Notes under the pieces: model-generated
Database searches by the model: none
What the model was told of the DNA's origin: nothing
Seen by the model: only the letters and a program-made list of their open reading frames with translations
Translations under genes and position numbers: made by a program
Part shown: positions 8,651 through 17,206 of the stretch, piece after piece
Layout: the number at the start of each line of letters is the position of its first letter
How positions within the stretch are numbered: the first letter of the stretch is position 1
Assembly: GCF_003350005.1 (NCBI RefSeq)
Contig: NZ_QLKS01000001.1
Span: 787,946-851,945 of the forward strand
Reading direction: 5' to 3'
Length of the DNA: 64,000 nucleotides
From: Psychrobacter proteolyticus
GTDB taxonomy: Bacteria > Pseudomonadota > Gammaproteobacteria > Pseudomonadales > Moraxellaceae

Positions 8651-9424
8651 GTGTTTCTTATTTTAGATTTATTGCAAACTATACCAACTTGGCATTTAGT
8701 AGGTTTATTCTTTGCTGGCATGGTCGCTTTTATTATATCGACTATATCCGGTGGTGGTGGAGCGATGCTGCTAATACTAGCCACCTCTCCGATGATAGGA
8801 GCAGTAGCTGCGCCGCCTGTAATCAACTCAGCTACTTTTATTAGTAATGTCTCGCGACTATATCTATTCTGGCATGATATTGATTGGTCATTAACCAAAT
8901 ACTATGTACCAAGTGCTACTATAGGGGCATGGTTGGCAGCATTAATATTTAGTCGTTTAGATGCAGATTGGATTCAATTATTGGTTGGAGTATTTTTAGT
9001 ATCTACTATTTTCCAATATAAGTTTGGTCAAGTGAGTAAAACGTTCGATATGCCAAAAATAGGTTTTGTACCCTTGGGGTTTATCATTGCTTTTATGAGC
9101 ACACTGGTGGGAGGTCTCGGTCCTATACTTAACCCTTTTTATATGAATGCTGGACTAGAAAAAGAACGCCTTATTGCCACCAAAACAGCTAACTCCTTTT
9201 TTGTAGGCATTATCCAAATTGTCAGCTATGCTTTTTTTGGCATTCTGACAGCAAAAATATGGATATATGGCATTGTGTTAGGACTGGGTGCCGTTATTGG
9301 CAATGTTATTGGCAAACGTTTCTTAATGGGTATTAGTATTAGGCAGTTTAGATTAATGCTACTTATATTGATGGTTATCAGTGGCTTAATAATGATTATA
9401 AAAAATATTGATATATTGTTATGA
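8651..9424 (+). CDS. TauE/SafE family (TSUP) membrane permease
   Basis: The 257-residue protein has about eight predicted helices and the TSUP signature near its N-terminus, ISTISGGGGAMLLI, with a repeat-like second motif FMSTLVGGLGPILNPFY in the other half. TSUP proteins move small organic anions such as sulfonates, sulfite or carboxylates. Translation should begin with GTG at 8651, preceded by TAGGAT at good spacing. It lies after the tct terminator and so has its own promoter. Its place beside two carboxylate transporters suggests an organic anion, but the substrate is unknown. Confidence 0.85.
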   Translation: MFLILDLLQTIPTWHLVGLFFAGMVAFIISTISGGGGAMLLILATSPMIGAVAAPPVINSATFISNVSRLYLFWHDIDWSLTKYYVPSATIGAWLAALIFSRLDADWIQLLVGVFLVSTIFQYKFGQVSKTFDMPKIGFVPLGFIIAFMSTLVGGLGPILNPFYMNAGLEKERLIATKTANSFFVGIIQIVSYAFFGILTAKIWIYGIVLGLGAVIGNVIGKRFLMGISIRQFRLMLLILMVISGLIMIIKNIDILL

Positions 9425-9552
9425 AGTTTTTTTACATACCTTCAAGTCCCTATATAAATCAGATTAATAACCACAGTACTTTCATTATCGTCTATCAATA
9501 AAAGCAATAAATAGTATTCGTACCACAGTCTAGGATCATCAGTGATACAAAA

Positions 9553-9593
9553 ATGAAAGTCCCTACTATTACGCTAATAATAGGGACTTTCAT
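9553..9593. terminator. Bidirectional terminator, long hairpin
   Basis: Arms of 19 bases (9553-9571 and 9575-9593) pair with one mismatch around a CGC loop. The stem core is GAAAGTCCCTA. Flanking A and T runs make it a terminator on both strands. It separates the TSUP gene from the converging YdcZ pair. Confidence 0.85.
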
Positions 9594-9620
9594 GTTTTGG
9601 AGGGATAAGAGAATACGCGA

Positions 9621-10085
9621 TTAACTATTATTGCTAAGCTTAGGCTTATTGCTAGAGTAGATAAAGTACAGGGCGATAGCTAAACATACTAATGCGCTAA
9701 TCCGACTGCTTGACAGGCTGATCGATTCGTTTCCTAACCAACCGAAATTATCGATCAACACACTCATACTTAACTGTCCAAAGATTACCGCAACCGTAGC
9801 TACAGCCGTCCCTATACGTTGTACTGCAACTACCATAATAACAATGTAAGGAACACCGCATAGCGCACCCAAAAGCTGCCATTTAGGTACATCCATCAAA
9901 GTGACCGTATGATTGGGTTCAAAGAAAAAAATCAGTAAGGCTGTCACGACTGCTCCTACTGAAAAAGTTAAAAAAGCACTCTTGAATACGCCAACATTGC
10001 TACCCAATCGACCATTCAAGGCTGCTTGCACACTCAGAGTAGCTCCACCGATTATCGCTAATACAATCATCAAAATAAGCATCAT
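9621..10085 (-). CDS. DMT-superfamily YdcZ (DUF606) membrane protein, second of a pair
   Basis: The product is 154 residues with five predicted helices. The N-terminal segment ATLSVQAALNGRLGSNVG matches the YdcZ/DUF606 pattern, a small subset of drug/metabolite transporters. The start lies only five bases from the stop of the upstream paralogue (10091-10525). Members of this family often occur as paired short genes, so the two products may form a heterodimeric carrier in the inner membrane. The substrate is unknown. Transcription is divergent from a LysR regulator, the probable controller. Confidence 0.85.
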   Translation of the reverse strand: MMLILMIVLAIIGGATLSVQAALNGRLGSNVGVFKSAFLTFSVGAVVTALLIFFFEPNHTVTLMDVPKWQLLGALCGVPYIVIMVVAVQRIGTAVATVAVIFGQLSMSVLIDNFGWLGNESISLSSSRISALVCLAIALYFIYSSNKPKLSNNS

Positions 10086-10090
10086 TTGGT

Positions 10091-10525
10091 CTACCCCTTT
10101 GCCATAAAAATAAGCGCTGCAATGATGAAAATTAGCGCAATAATCCTTCTCACATCTACTTTTCGTTCTTCAGTTTCGAACAACCCATAATGGTCTATGA
10201 GTAGACTTTGAAATACCTGTCCAGCAAGTATCCCAATCATCGTCAATGCAATACCAATAACTGGAGTTACTACGGTCAACACCACAACATAGATAGGTCC
10301 TAAAATACCGCCAATTAATAATAAAGGTGGCTGCGAAAAAAATGACGGACTTTCCCGCGGACTAAAAAACAACATCAAAAAAAACGTTAAGGCTGCTCCA
10401 ACACCAAAAATACTTAACGTGGCCCAGAGCTCTCCTACCTGACTGCCCAATGGACCTAGCAATCCTGCTTCAACGGATAGCCCCATGCCGCCTAAAACGA
10501 CCACCAGTATTAATAAAATTTGCAT
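10091..10525 (-). CDS. DMT-superfamily YdcZ (DUF606) membrane protein, first of a pair
   Basis: This 144-residue protein has five predicted helices and the motif GLSVEAGLLGPLGSQVGELW. The aligned site in its neighbour has Asn (QAALNGRLGSNVG) where this copy has Leu, so the paralogues differ at a conserved family position. The start ATG at 10525 is preferred over one seven codons upstream, because GGGGAG sits seven bases before it. The gene is the first of the two-gene unit and diverges from lysR. Confidence 0.85.
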   Translation of the reverse strand: MQILLILVVVLGGMGLSVEAGLLGPLGSQVGELWATLSIFGVGAALTFFLMLFFSPRESPSFFSQPPLLLIGGILGPIYVVVLTVVTPVIGIALTMIGILAGQVFQSLLIDHYGLFETEERKVDVRRIIALIFIIAALIFMAKG

Positions 10526-10606
10526 AAAACGACTCCCCATAAGCAAGACGGCATAGTTTACAGCAGTCGTTACCCATGAAAAACGCTATAATATAGAAAT
10601 GACTTT

Positions 10607-10619
10607 TGCATAAGTTGCA
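10607..10619. promoter_or_regulatory. Candidate LysR-type binding site (T-N11-A)
   Basis: TGCATAAGTTGCA fits the T-N11-A pattern with symmetric ends. It lies just before the lysR ATG and in the 97-base divergent spacer to the YdcZ pair. It is short, so chance is possible. Confidence 0.3.
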
Positions 10620-10622
10620 CAA

Positions 10623-11606
10623 ATGAATAATGTCGATAACATCAGTATAAAAACGCTACTATTCTTTATCAGCGTCTTTGAGACTCAGAGTTTTTCTGTA
10701 GTAGCACGAAAAGAAGGCGTGTCTGCTTCAAAGGTATCACGTCTCATCAAACAGTTAGAAGACGCGCTCGGGCAGCAGCTTTTTTATCGTAATACACGTG
10801 CCGTTATCCCTACCGAAGCGGGGCGTATATTTATGCGCTATGCACACTCTATTACTGAAAGCATGGACACCGCTCAACAAGAACTTCAGGACAGCACACT
10901 GCAGCCAGGTGGCCTATTGAGAATAAATGCACCAGTGTTTTTCGGTCAACGACATATTGCACCTTGGCTACCAGCGCTCAGTGCTAAACATCCCAAATTA
11001 CAGATAGACTTGACGTTAACAGATGATTTTGTTGATCCGCATCACCATGCAACTGATGTTATTTTTAGAATTGGCACATTAAATGACTCATCCTTTCATG
11101 CTCGTATTTTTGGTGAGCAAACTTACCATCTTACCGCTTCTCCAGAATATCTCGATAAACACGATAATATACAAACGCCAGCCGATTTAGCCCATCATAA
11201 ATGTTTGGTCTATAAGGGATCCTCGGGTCCAAATCGTTGGCTTTTTAGAACCCAAGGTGCAGAGTGGATGTCCTTCGATATTTCGGCTTTACTTATGTCT
11301 AATAACGCAGAGTCATTGTTGGTCTCCGCTCTTAAGAGTATGGGCATTGTCCTATTTCCTGACTGGTTAATCGGTGATCATCTCAAGAATGGTAAATTGG
11401 TCAAAATACTACCTAACTATGAGACAGCTATCAAAACCACACCTCAGCATATCGCTGCCATCTACCCTAATACTCGCCATGTTTCTTTAAATGTTAGAAC
11501 TCTAATCGATTACTTTTCCGAAGTTTATGGAAAGCCACTTTATTGGCAAGTCAATGAAAAGCATGCTTTTAGTAAAGAATCCGTATTTTATGAATCACAC
11601 ACATAA
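10623..11606 (+). CDS. LysR-family transcriptional regulator
   Basis: The 327-residue protein has an N-terminal LysR HTH (about 8-66), with SFSVVARKEGVSASKVSRLI and LEDALGQQLFYRNTR. A periplasmic-binding-protein-like effector domain covers about 95-300. The line of conserved positions (LRINAPVFFGQRHIAPWLP) resembles the large CrgA/AaeR-like subgroup. It diverges from the YdcZ transporter pair and very likely controls it. The effector cannot be deduced. Confidence 0.92.
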   Translation: MNNVDNISIKTLLFFISVFETQSFSVVARKEGVSASKVSRLIKQLEDALGQQLFYRNTRAVIPTEAGRIFMRYAHSITESMDTAQQELQDSTLQPGGLLRINAPVFFGQRHIAPWLPALSAKHPKLQIDLTLTDDFVDPHHHATDVIFRIGTLNDSSFHARIFGEQTYHLTASPEYLDKHDNIQTPADLAHHKCLVYKGSSGPNRWLFRTQGAEWMSFDISALLMSNNAESLLVSALKSMGIVLFPDWLIGDHLKNGKLVKILPNYETAIKTTPQHIAAIYPNTRHVSLNVRTLIDYFSEVYGKPLYWQVNEKHAFSKESVFYESHT

Positions 11607-11810
11607 TAATGAACCAGTCTTGAAGACAACTACTATTTGTTAAAATAATCAACAATAGTCTATTAAATTTCTTAAATAGACTATTCAGGTTAGACTTTCC
11701 TAAATCCTCATTTGATTGATTCAAAATTTCGGTTAGATGTTATGACAGTTATTTTGCTAAGCAAAATATTTTTACTTATATATTAATATTATTAGAAATA
11801 GTTGTTACTA

Positions 11811-11842
11811 TGACTGGCAGTCTATACAATGACCATCAGTCA
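11811..11842. promoter_or_regulatory. Two operator-like dyads upstream of tetR
   Basis: TGACTGGCAGTCT (11811-11823) and TGACCATCAGTCA (11830-11842) are near-symmetric 13-mers in tandem, just before the TetR gene at 11863. The same pattern, TGACCGACAGTCA, recurs at 12566-12578 upstream of the efflux adaptor gene. The shared word is seen directly. Binding by the adjacent TetR protein is inferred. Confidence 0.6.
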
Positions 11843-11862
11843 TTATATGAACAGGTAAAAAT

Positions 11863-12495
11863 ATGGGCATCCAAGAGCGTAAAATTCGTGAGTTTGAACA
11901 ACGCGGTCAGGAAATTTTAGATGCCGCTTTAAGCTTGTTTGAATCGGATGATTGGGAACAAGTGACGGTTGAGCAAATCGCGCACAAATCTGAAGTGGGT
12001 AAGGGCACCATATACAAGCATTTTGAAAGTAAGAATGAGATCTATGTGCGCCTTGCAATTCGCTTTCAAAAGCGGATGGCCAATGAAATAGCACTTGTCG
12101 ATCCGTCTATGCCTGTACTCGATCGGCTCCGTTGTTATTTGCGAGCAGCGTGGGAGATGCACCTGTCTAGTAAAGAGCTACATCGAGTATTCATGTTTTG
12201 TAGCAGAGCCGAGTTTCGCTCAAAACTTCCGAGTAAGTTACTTGCTGAAATGCAAGCATCTGAATTACAGGTCAGTACTTACACTCATCAGTTAATGGCT
12301 GAAGGTATCGAACAGGGTTTATTTCCTAATAAACCTATCCACATTTTACTATTTGGGCTTCAATCCATATTTTGGGGTGCGATACAACTTATCTGGAGCG
12401 GATATCTGGGTAACATAGATCACGAGCAGCATTTAGAAGAAGTCACTACTTTTATGCTAGCAGGTCTGGTACACCATGATCGACCTACTTCTTAA
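11863..12495 (+). CDS. TetR-family regulator of the RND efflux genes
   Basis: The protein is 210 residues with a TetR HTH at about 18-63 (VTVEQIAHKSEVGKGTIYKHF) followed by a helical ligand domain with a C-terminal segment of the AcrR_C type. It lies 312 bases upstream of the adaptor and pump genes on the same strand. Identical dyads precede both transcription units, so it probably represses itself and the pump. The inducer is unknown; TetR proteins of this kind usually sense pump substrates. Confidence 0.9.
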   Translation: MGIQERKIREFEQRGQEILDAALSLFESDDWEQVTVEQIAHKSEVGKGTIYKHFESKNEIYVRLAIRFQKRMANEIALVDPSMPVLDRLRCYLRAAWEMHLSSKELHRVFMFCSRAEFRSKLPSKLLAEMQASELQVSTYTHQLMAEGIEQGLFPNKPIHILLFGLQSIFWGAIQLIWSGYLGNIDHEQHLEEVTTFMLAGLVHHDRPTS

Positions 12496-12565
12496 GGACA
12501 AAGCACCTATTAATTTCATAGAATTTTTAATAATTGAGCGTGTATAGAATTTTTTTATCTAAATG

Positions 12566-12578
12566 TGACCGACAGTCA
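12566..12578. promoter_or_regulatory. Third copy of the TetR operator-like dyad
   Basis: TGACCGACAGTCA has the same outer half-sites (TGAC and AGTCA) as the two dyads before tetR. It lies about 230 bases upstream of the RND adaptor start and is the natural site for repression of the pump. Confidence 0.55.
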
Positions 12579-12614
12579 TATTTAGACTAATGGTTTCTAT
12601 ACAAAAAATAGTTA

Positions 12615-12658
12615 TGATCTTTAGTATGTATTGTTTAAGAAATACATACTAAAGATCA
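12615..12658. repeat. Perfect 18-bp inverted repeat (hairpin)
   Basis: The arms 12615-12632 and 12641-12658 are perfectly complementary around an 8-base loop. They begin TGATCTTTAG and end CTAAAGATCA. No T-run follows, so an intrinsic terminator is unlikely. It may be a second regulator's operator, an mRNA 5' structure or a mobile-element remnant. Confidence 0.6.
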
Positions 12659-12807
12659 GTCATGGCAACTATCAATCATCGTAACTGCCAATTTCATGCA
12701 AGGGGCGGTTATAAGTTTTAATAATAAAGCTTGGTATTGCCTCATTAAACATCAAAAATCAGTCGGCATAGTCCATATCAAAAAGCCCTAAAATATAGAG
12801 AGCTACA

Positions 12808-13944
12808 ATGCATATTAAATACTGGGTTTTATCCCTTAGTTTCGTGATGGTCTTCATGGCAGGCTGTTCACAAGAGGCGGATACTGCTGAAACCACTACT
12901 AAAGAGCTGAGTACACGAACCATTAGCGTAGATACCATAACATTACGACCTATGACAGGTAGTGTAACGGCTTCTGGATTGCTGCTACCACGGCAAGAGG
13001 TGGCCGTTGGTTCCGAGATATCAGGCTATCGAGTTGCCGAAGTACTGGTCGATGAAGGCTCTACCGTTAAGAAAAACCAGGTGCTAGCTCGTCTTGATCC
13101 AAGCTTACTTTTAGCCAAAATTGCACAAGCTGAAGCCAATCTCGCTCAAGCCAAAACGCTTGCGAATCAGTCACGTGCTGAAGCCAATCGCATCAAAGGC
13201 TATGAAGACATAGGGGCATTTTCAGAAGAAGAGATTGCTACTAGAGTTGCTAAAGCGAAAAACGCAGATGCTGGCGTTGCAGTCGCTCAAGCCCAGTTGA
13301 ATGACTTGCAAACACAGAAGCAACGTATGGAAGTACGCTCTCCTGTAAATGGTTTTGTACTCGAACGCATTGTGCGTCTTGGCGATGTTTCAGGACAATC
13401 TCAACCGATGTTTCGACTTGCTAGTAATAGCTTAATCGAATTGGATGCAGAAGTACCCGAAGACGATCTTGCTAATATTACTGTTGGTCAAGAAGCCACA
13501 ATCATATTGCCATCAGGCATTGAGTTAAAAGGCAAAGTCAGGCTATTGTCACCTCGCATCGATCCACAGACGAAACTTGGTCATGTGCGGGTACAACTTC
13601 CAGCTCATTCTGAACTAAGAGCCGGTGGTTATGCAAAAGTTGTTTTCCAGCAAGTGTCTACACCAGTTCCAGCTGTGCCTGAAAAAGCGGTACAGTTTGA
13701 AGCCAGTGGCTCGCTATTAGTTGTTATTGATCAAAATAATTTAGCGCGTCGAGTTGAGATAGAGACTGGTGCTCGAACCGATGGTTTTGTTGAAATCAAA
13801 AACGGTCCAGCGGTAGGTACTCGCGTTGCTCTAGGCGGTGGTGCTTTCTTACTGGATGGCGATTTGGTGAATCCTCTTAGCAAGGCAACTACATCTGATG
13901 CTGTATCCGAAAAAACTGCACTAGACACGCAGGTGACACCATGA
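12808..13944 (+). CDS. RND efflux periplasmic adaptor (membrane fusion lipoprotein)
   Basis: This 378-residue protein opens with a lipoprotein signal whose lipobox is MAGC (Cys at residue 20). It then shows the HlyD/AcrA adaptor plan: a barrel-sandwich half-site (GSEISGYRVAEVLVDEGSTV), a helical hairpin rich in Ala and Gln (about 105-170), a returning lipoyl half (RSPVNGFVLERIV) and a beta-barrel. It bridges the pump to an outer-membrane channel. The stop overlaps the pump start by four bases (ATGA), so the two are coupled. No channel gene is adjacent. Confidence 0.92.
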   Translation: MHIKYWVLSLSFVMVFMAGCSQEADTAETTTKELSTRTISVDTITLRPMTGSVTASGLLLPRQEVAVGSEISGYRVAEVLVDEGSTVKKNQVLARLDPSLLLAKIAQAEANLAQAKTLANQSRAEANRIKGYEDIGAFSEEEIATRVAKAKNADAGVAVAQAQLNDLQTQKQRMEVRSPVNGFVLERIVRLGDVSGQSQPMFRLASNSLIELDAEVPEDDLANITVGQEATIILPSGIELKGKVRLLSPRIDPQTKLGHVRVQLPAHSELRAGGYAKVVFQQVSTPVPAVPEKAVQFEASGSLLVVIDQNNLARRVEIETGARTDGFVEIKNGPAVGTRVALGGGAFLLDGDLVNPLSKATTSDAVSEKTALDTQVTP

Positions 13945-16900
13945 ATCTTCGTATTTCGGCATGGGCAATCCGCAACCCCATTCCAGTCGCCCTTCTCTTT
14001 ATTGTACTAATCATTGCAGGGGTAAATGGTTATCGCTCTTTACCTATTAAACTCTATCCTGATGTTTCATTTCCGATTGTCCAAGTAAACGTCACATTAC
14101 CAGGTGCCGCTGCAAGCGAGGTTGAAACTCAGATTACACGTACCGTAGAAGCTGCTGTATCTAATGTTTCTGGCGTCAAGCATGTTCAGTCCGTTGTTAC
14201 TCAAGGTGTGTCGTCCAGTACAATTGAATTTGAAATTGGTGAAGACGCACAAAAAGCAACAGATGAAGTTCGTTCAGCCGTGGATCGTATTCGAGGTAGC
14301 TTACCTCGCAGTATTGACGAACCTATCGTACAACGCTTCGATATAGACTCAGCACCCGTCGTCACCTATGCTGTGTCTACCGAATCGATGACAGACGTCG
14401 AACTAAGCTGGTTTGTGGAAGACACGGTTGCTCGTAGGTTGATGACACAAGAAGGGGTTGCTCAAGTAGATTTAGTGGGCGGTGTCAATCGAGAGATCAA
14501 TGTCACACTTGATCCAAATCGTCTCCAAGCGTTGGGTTTGACAGCCCCTAATATTAATGATGCGCTACGAACATCAAGTACCGATGTACCTGGTGGACGC
14601 TCTGAGATTGGTGAAAGAGAACAGACAGTGCGCGTACTTGGTGCTGCCGAATCTGTACAAGCATTAAATAATTTAGTTATCCCTAGCACTAGTGGAAATA
14701 CAGTTCAACTGTCTGACGTTGCTACTATTTCTAGTGGTGCAGCAGAAAGACGTGGGTTTGCTTCTTTAAATGGACGATCGGTCGTTGGTTTTCAAGTCAA
14801 GAAAACCAAAGCCGCCTCTGATGTGGCAGTAGCAGATGCAATCGCTAAAGCTACCAGTCAATTAGCAGAAGACTACCCTGATGTGACATTTGAACGTATT
14901 GTGTCGACAGCGACTAGTACGGAGAATAGTTTTACGGCTACTTTAAGTGCTTTAATAGAAGGTATGTTGCTTGCCGCCATCGTGGTATTTTTGTTTTTGC
15001 GAAACTGGCGCGCGACACTTATTGCCGCTGCTGCTATGCCAATCTCTCTCATTCCTACTTTTGCAGTGATGAGTTGGATGGGTTTTAGCTTGAACATGAT
15101 TACCCTGCTCGCTTTGACATTGGTCATCGGTATTTTGGTTGATGATGCCATTGTTGAAATAGAAAATATTCAAAAACGTATTGAAACAGGCCAAAGTCCC
15201 TATGAAGCTTCTTTAGTAGGTGCTGATGAAATTGGGCTAGCAGTAGTGGCTACAACAGCTACGATTGTTGTTGTGTTTTTGCCCGTCTCCCTAATGGGTG
15301 GTTTCGCTGGACAGTTCTTTAAAGAGTTCGGTTTCACTGTCGCTATTTCAGTATTGTTTTCACTTTTAGTAGCGCGCTTACTCACTCCCCTGATGGCTGC
15401 CTATTTATTAAAACCCTCGACAAAACCCCATAAACCTAAACCTTTTAAAGGCATCTATCGTAAGATACTCGATTTTGCACTCGTATACCGCTGGACATCA
15501 CTTGGACTAGCAGGGTTGCTACTCGGTGGTTCTGTCTTCTTAGCAACGTTACTACCAACTGGTGTTACGCCGCCACAGGATAATGGTATCGTTCAGCTTT
15601 CAATCGAAGGCGCACCTGGTGCCACCTTAGAGGACATGCGCCGTAGCAATAGTGTGCTAACAGAAAAACTGCTTGCGTTAAACGATGTAAAAGCCGTATT
15701 TACATCGATCGGCTCAAGTTCTAGTAATGGGGATGTGGGCTCTGGACAAGCAACCGTGCTTCTTAACGAGGATAGAGCGCAATCGACGCAATCTTTTCAA
15801 AGCTCACTCGACTCACTCTTGCTAAGTGTCCCTGATGTACGTATTGGTTTTGGTCAAGCTAGCGGCGGTGGTAGTACAACATTGCAAATTGTCCTAGCAA
15901 GTGAAAATGCTGATGCCCTGTCTGAGTCAGCTCTCAAACTTGAACGAGCAATGCGTGGTCTTCCCGAGCTTAGTAATGTACATCAAGTGACGCCACGACC
16001 TAGCTCAGAGCTCATTATCACACCTAAGCCAGTTGAAGCGGCTCGCCTAGGTATAACTTCTAGTACCCTTGGCTCCATCATTCGTGTCGCCACGCTTGGT
16101 GACGTGGACTCCAATACTGCCAAATTTAATACAGGCGATCAGCGTCTGCCTATACGCGTACGCTTGCCTGATAGCGCACGTACAGACTTAAAAACAATTG
16201 GAAATCTAGAAATACCTACCTCTAGTGGTGCCTCAGTACCTTTATCAGCAGTTGCTGATATCAGCTTTCAACCCGGTGCATCGCGCATTGATCGCTATGA
16301 TCGTAAACGCCGTGCAACGATTGAAGCACAGCTCGATGGTGTTACCTTGGGAGAAGCAACAGCAGCCGTTAATGAGTTAGAAGCTCTAAAAAACCTACCA
16401 TCTGACGTGACACAACCAGCATTTGGTGAGAGTGAAACTATGAATGAGCTGTTTTCTAGTTTTGGCTTTGCCATCCTTGCGGGTATTGGTTTGATTTATG
16501 GTGTGATGGTACTGTTATTCAAAAGTTTCTTTAAGCCAATTACGATCTTGGCAGCATTGCCTTTATCACTAGCAGGTGCGTTTTTAGGTCTGCTGATAGC
16601 GGGCAGTTCACTTGATTTATCAGCCCTGATTGGTTTGTTAATGCTTATGGGTTTGGCTGCTAAAAACTCCATTTTATTAGTTGAATTTACCATTGAAGCT
16701 GAACATAAAGGCGCTTCACAAAGGGATGCCTTGTTATCAGCGTGCCGTGAAAGGGTACGTCCAATCGTAATGACAACGATAGCAATGGCTGCTGGAATGG
16801 TGCCTACAGCCTTGGCATTAGGTGAGGGTTCCGAATTCCGTGCACCTATGGCGATTGCAGTCATTGGTGGACTTATTAGCTCGACATTGTTATCACTTAT

Positions 16901-17039
16901 TTTGGTACCCGTGGTCTATGAGTTGATCGAAGACTTTGAGATATGGATAAAACCAAAGTTGGCTAAATTGGTTGAGTTGCCACCAAAGTCAGACTTGGAG
17001 GCAACCACCACAAAACATGGAGATGGGGATCATGAGTAG
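13941..17039 (+). CDS. RND-family efflux pump, AcrB/MexF-like
   Basis: The 1032-residue length, helix at the N-terminus followed by a large periplasmic loop, and a second such half from about residue 510, fit the RND trimer pump. The N-terminal motif (YRSLPIKLYPDVSFPIVQV) and the TM4 acidic pair in GILVDDAIVEIENIQ mark a proton-driven HAE1-type exporter. The signature GLAAKNSILLVEF lies in TM10-11. It probably expels hydrophobic drugs, dyes or biocides from the periplasm or membrane. Because no outer-membrane protein is encoded here, it must borrow a TolC-like partner. Control by the upstream TetR is inferred. Confidence 0.94.
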   Translation: MNLRISAWAIRNPIPVALLFIVLIIAGVNGYRSLPIKLYPDVSFPIVQVNVTLPGAAASEVETQITRTVEAAVSNVSGVKHVQSVVTQGVSSSTIEFEIGEDAQKATDEVRSAVDRIRGSLPRSIDEPIVQRFDIDSAPVVTYAVSTESMTDVELSWFVEDTVARRLMTQEGVAQVDLVGGVNREINVTLDPNRLQALGLTAPNINDALRTSSTDVPGGRSEIGEREQTVRVLGAAESVQALNNLVIPSTSGNTVQLSDVATISSGAAERRGFASLNGRSVVGFQVKKTKAASDVAVADAIAKATSQLAEDYPDVTFERIVSTATSTENSFTATLSALIEGMLLAAIVVFLFLRNWRATLIAAAAMPISLIPTFAVMSWMGFSLNMITLLALTLVIGILVDDAIVEIENIQKRIETGQSPYEASLVGADEIGLAVVATTATIVVVFLPVSLMGGFAGQFFKEFGFTVAISVLFSLLVARLLTPLMAAYLLKPSTKPHKPKPFKGIYRKILDFALVYRWTSLGLAGLLLGGSVFLATLLPTGVTPPQDNGIVQLSIEGAPGATLEDMRRSNSVLTEKLLALNDVKAVFTSIGSSSSNGDVGSGQATVLLNEDRAQSTQSFQSSLDSLLLSVPDVRIGFGQASGGGSTTLQIVLASENADALSESALKLERAMRGLPELSNVHQVTPRPSSELIITPKPVEAARLGITSSTLGSIIRVATLGDVDSNTAKFNTGDQRLPIRVRLPDSARTDLKTIGNLEIPTSSGASVPLSAVADISFQPGASRIDRYDRKRRATIEAQLDGVTLGEATAAVNELEALKNLPSDVTQPAFGESETMNELFSSFGFAILAGIGLIYGVMVLLFKSFFKPITILAALPLSLAGAFLGLLIAGSSLDLSALIGLLMLMGLAAKNSILLVEFTIEAEHKGASQRDALLSACRERVRPIVMTTIAMAAGMVPTALALGEGSEFRAPMAIAVIGGLISSTLLSLILVPVVYELIEDFEIWIKPKLAKLVELPPKSDLEATTTKHGDGDHE

Positions 17040-17118
17040 GTACCTACTTAGTATAGATGTTCATTCTCTTGAAAATTTATAGCCAAAACCTTAGGCAGCT
17101 CATAGCTATAAGAGCTTG

Positions 17119-17170
17119 CTAGGTTCTAGGTTCTAGGTTCTAGGTTCTAGGTTCTAGGTTCTAGGTTCTA
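17119..17170. repeat. Heptamer tandem repeat (CTAGGTT), about 7.4 copies
   Basis: Fifty-two bases consist of perfect tandem CTAGGTT units. The unit is similar in composition to short telomeric repeats, but here it is an ordinary bacterial microsatellite between genes. Copy number is likely to vary between strains. It lies after the RND pump and about 37 bases before a tiny open frame. Confidence 0.9.
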
Positions 17171-17206
17171 TAAAGTATCAAAATGAATAAATATAAGGAT
17201 AAGACT

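Larger units (their letters stand above)
12496..12807. other. Regulatory spacer between tetR and the efflux genes
   Basis: The 312 bases hold an operator-like dyad (12566-12578) and a large perfect inverted repeat (12615-12658), both listed separately. No gene is seen. The adaptor promoter should lie between or after these elements. Confidence 0.6.

Noticed and set aside
17119..17170. The heptamer tract as a CRISPR array or telomere
   Set aside because: Units are only seven bases with no spacers, and it is internal to ordinary genes.
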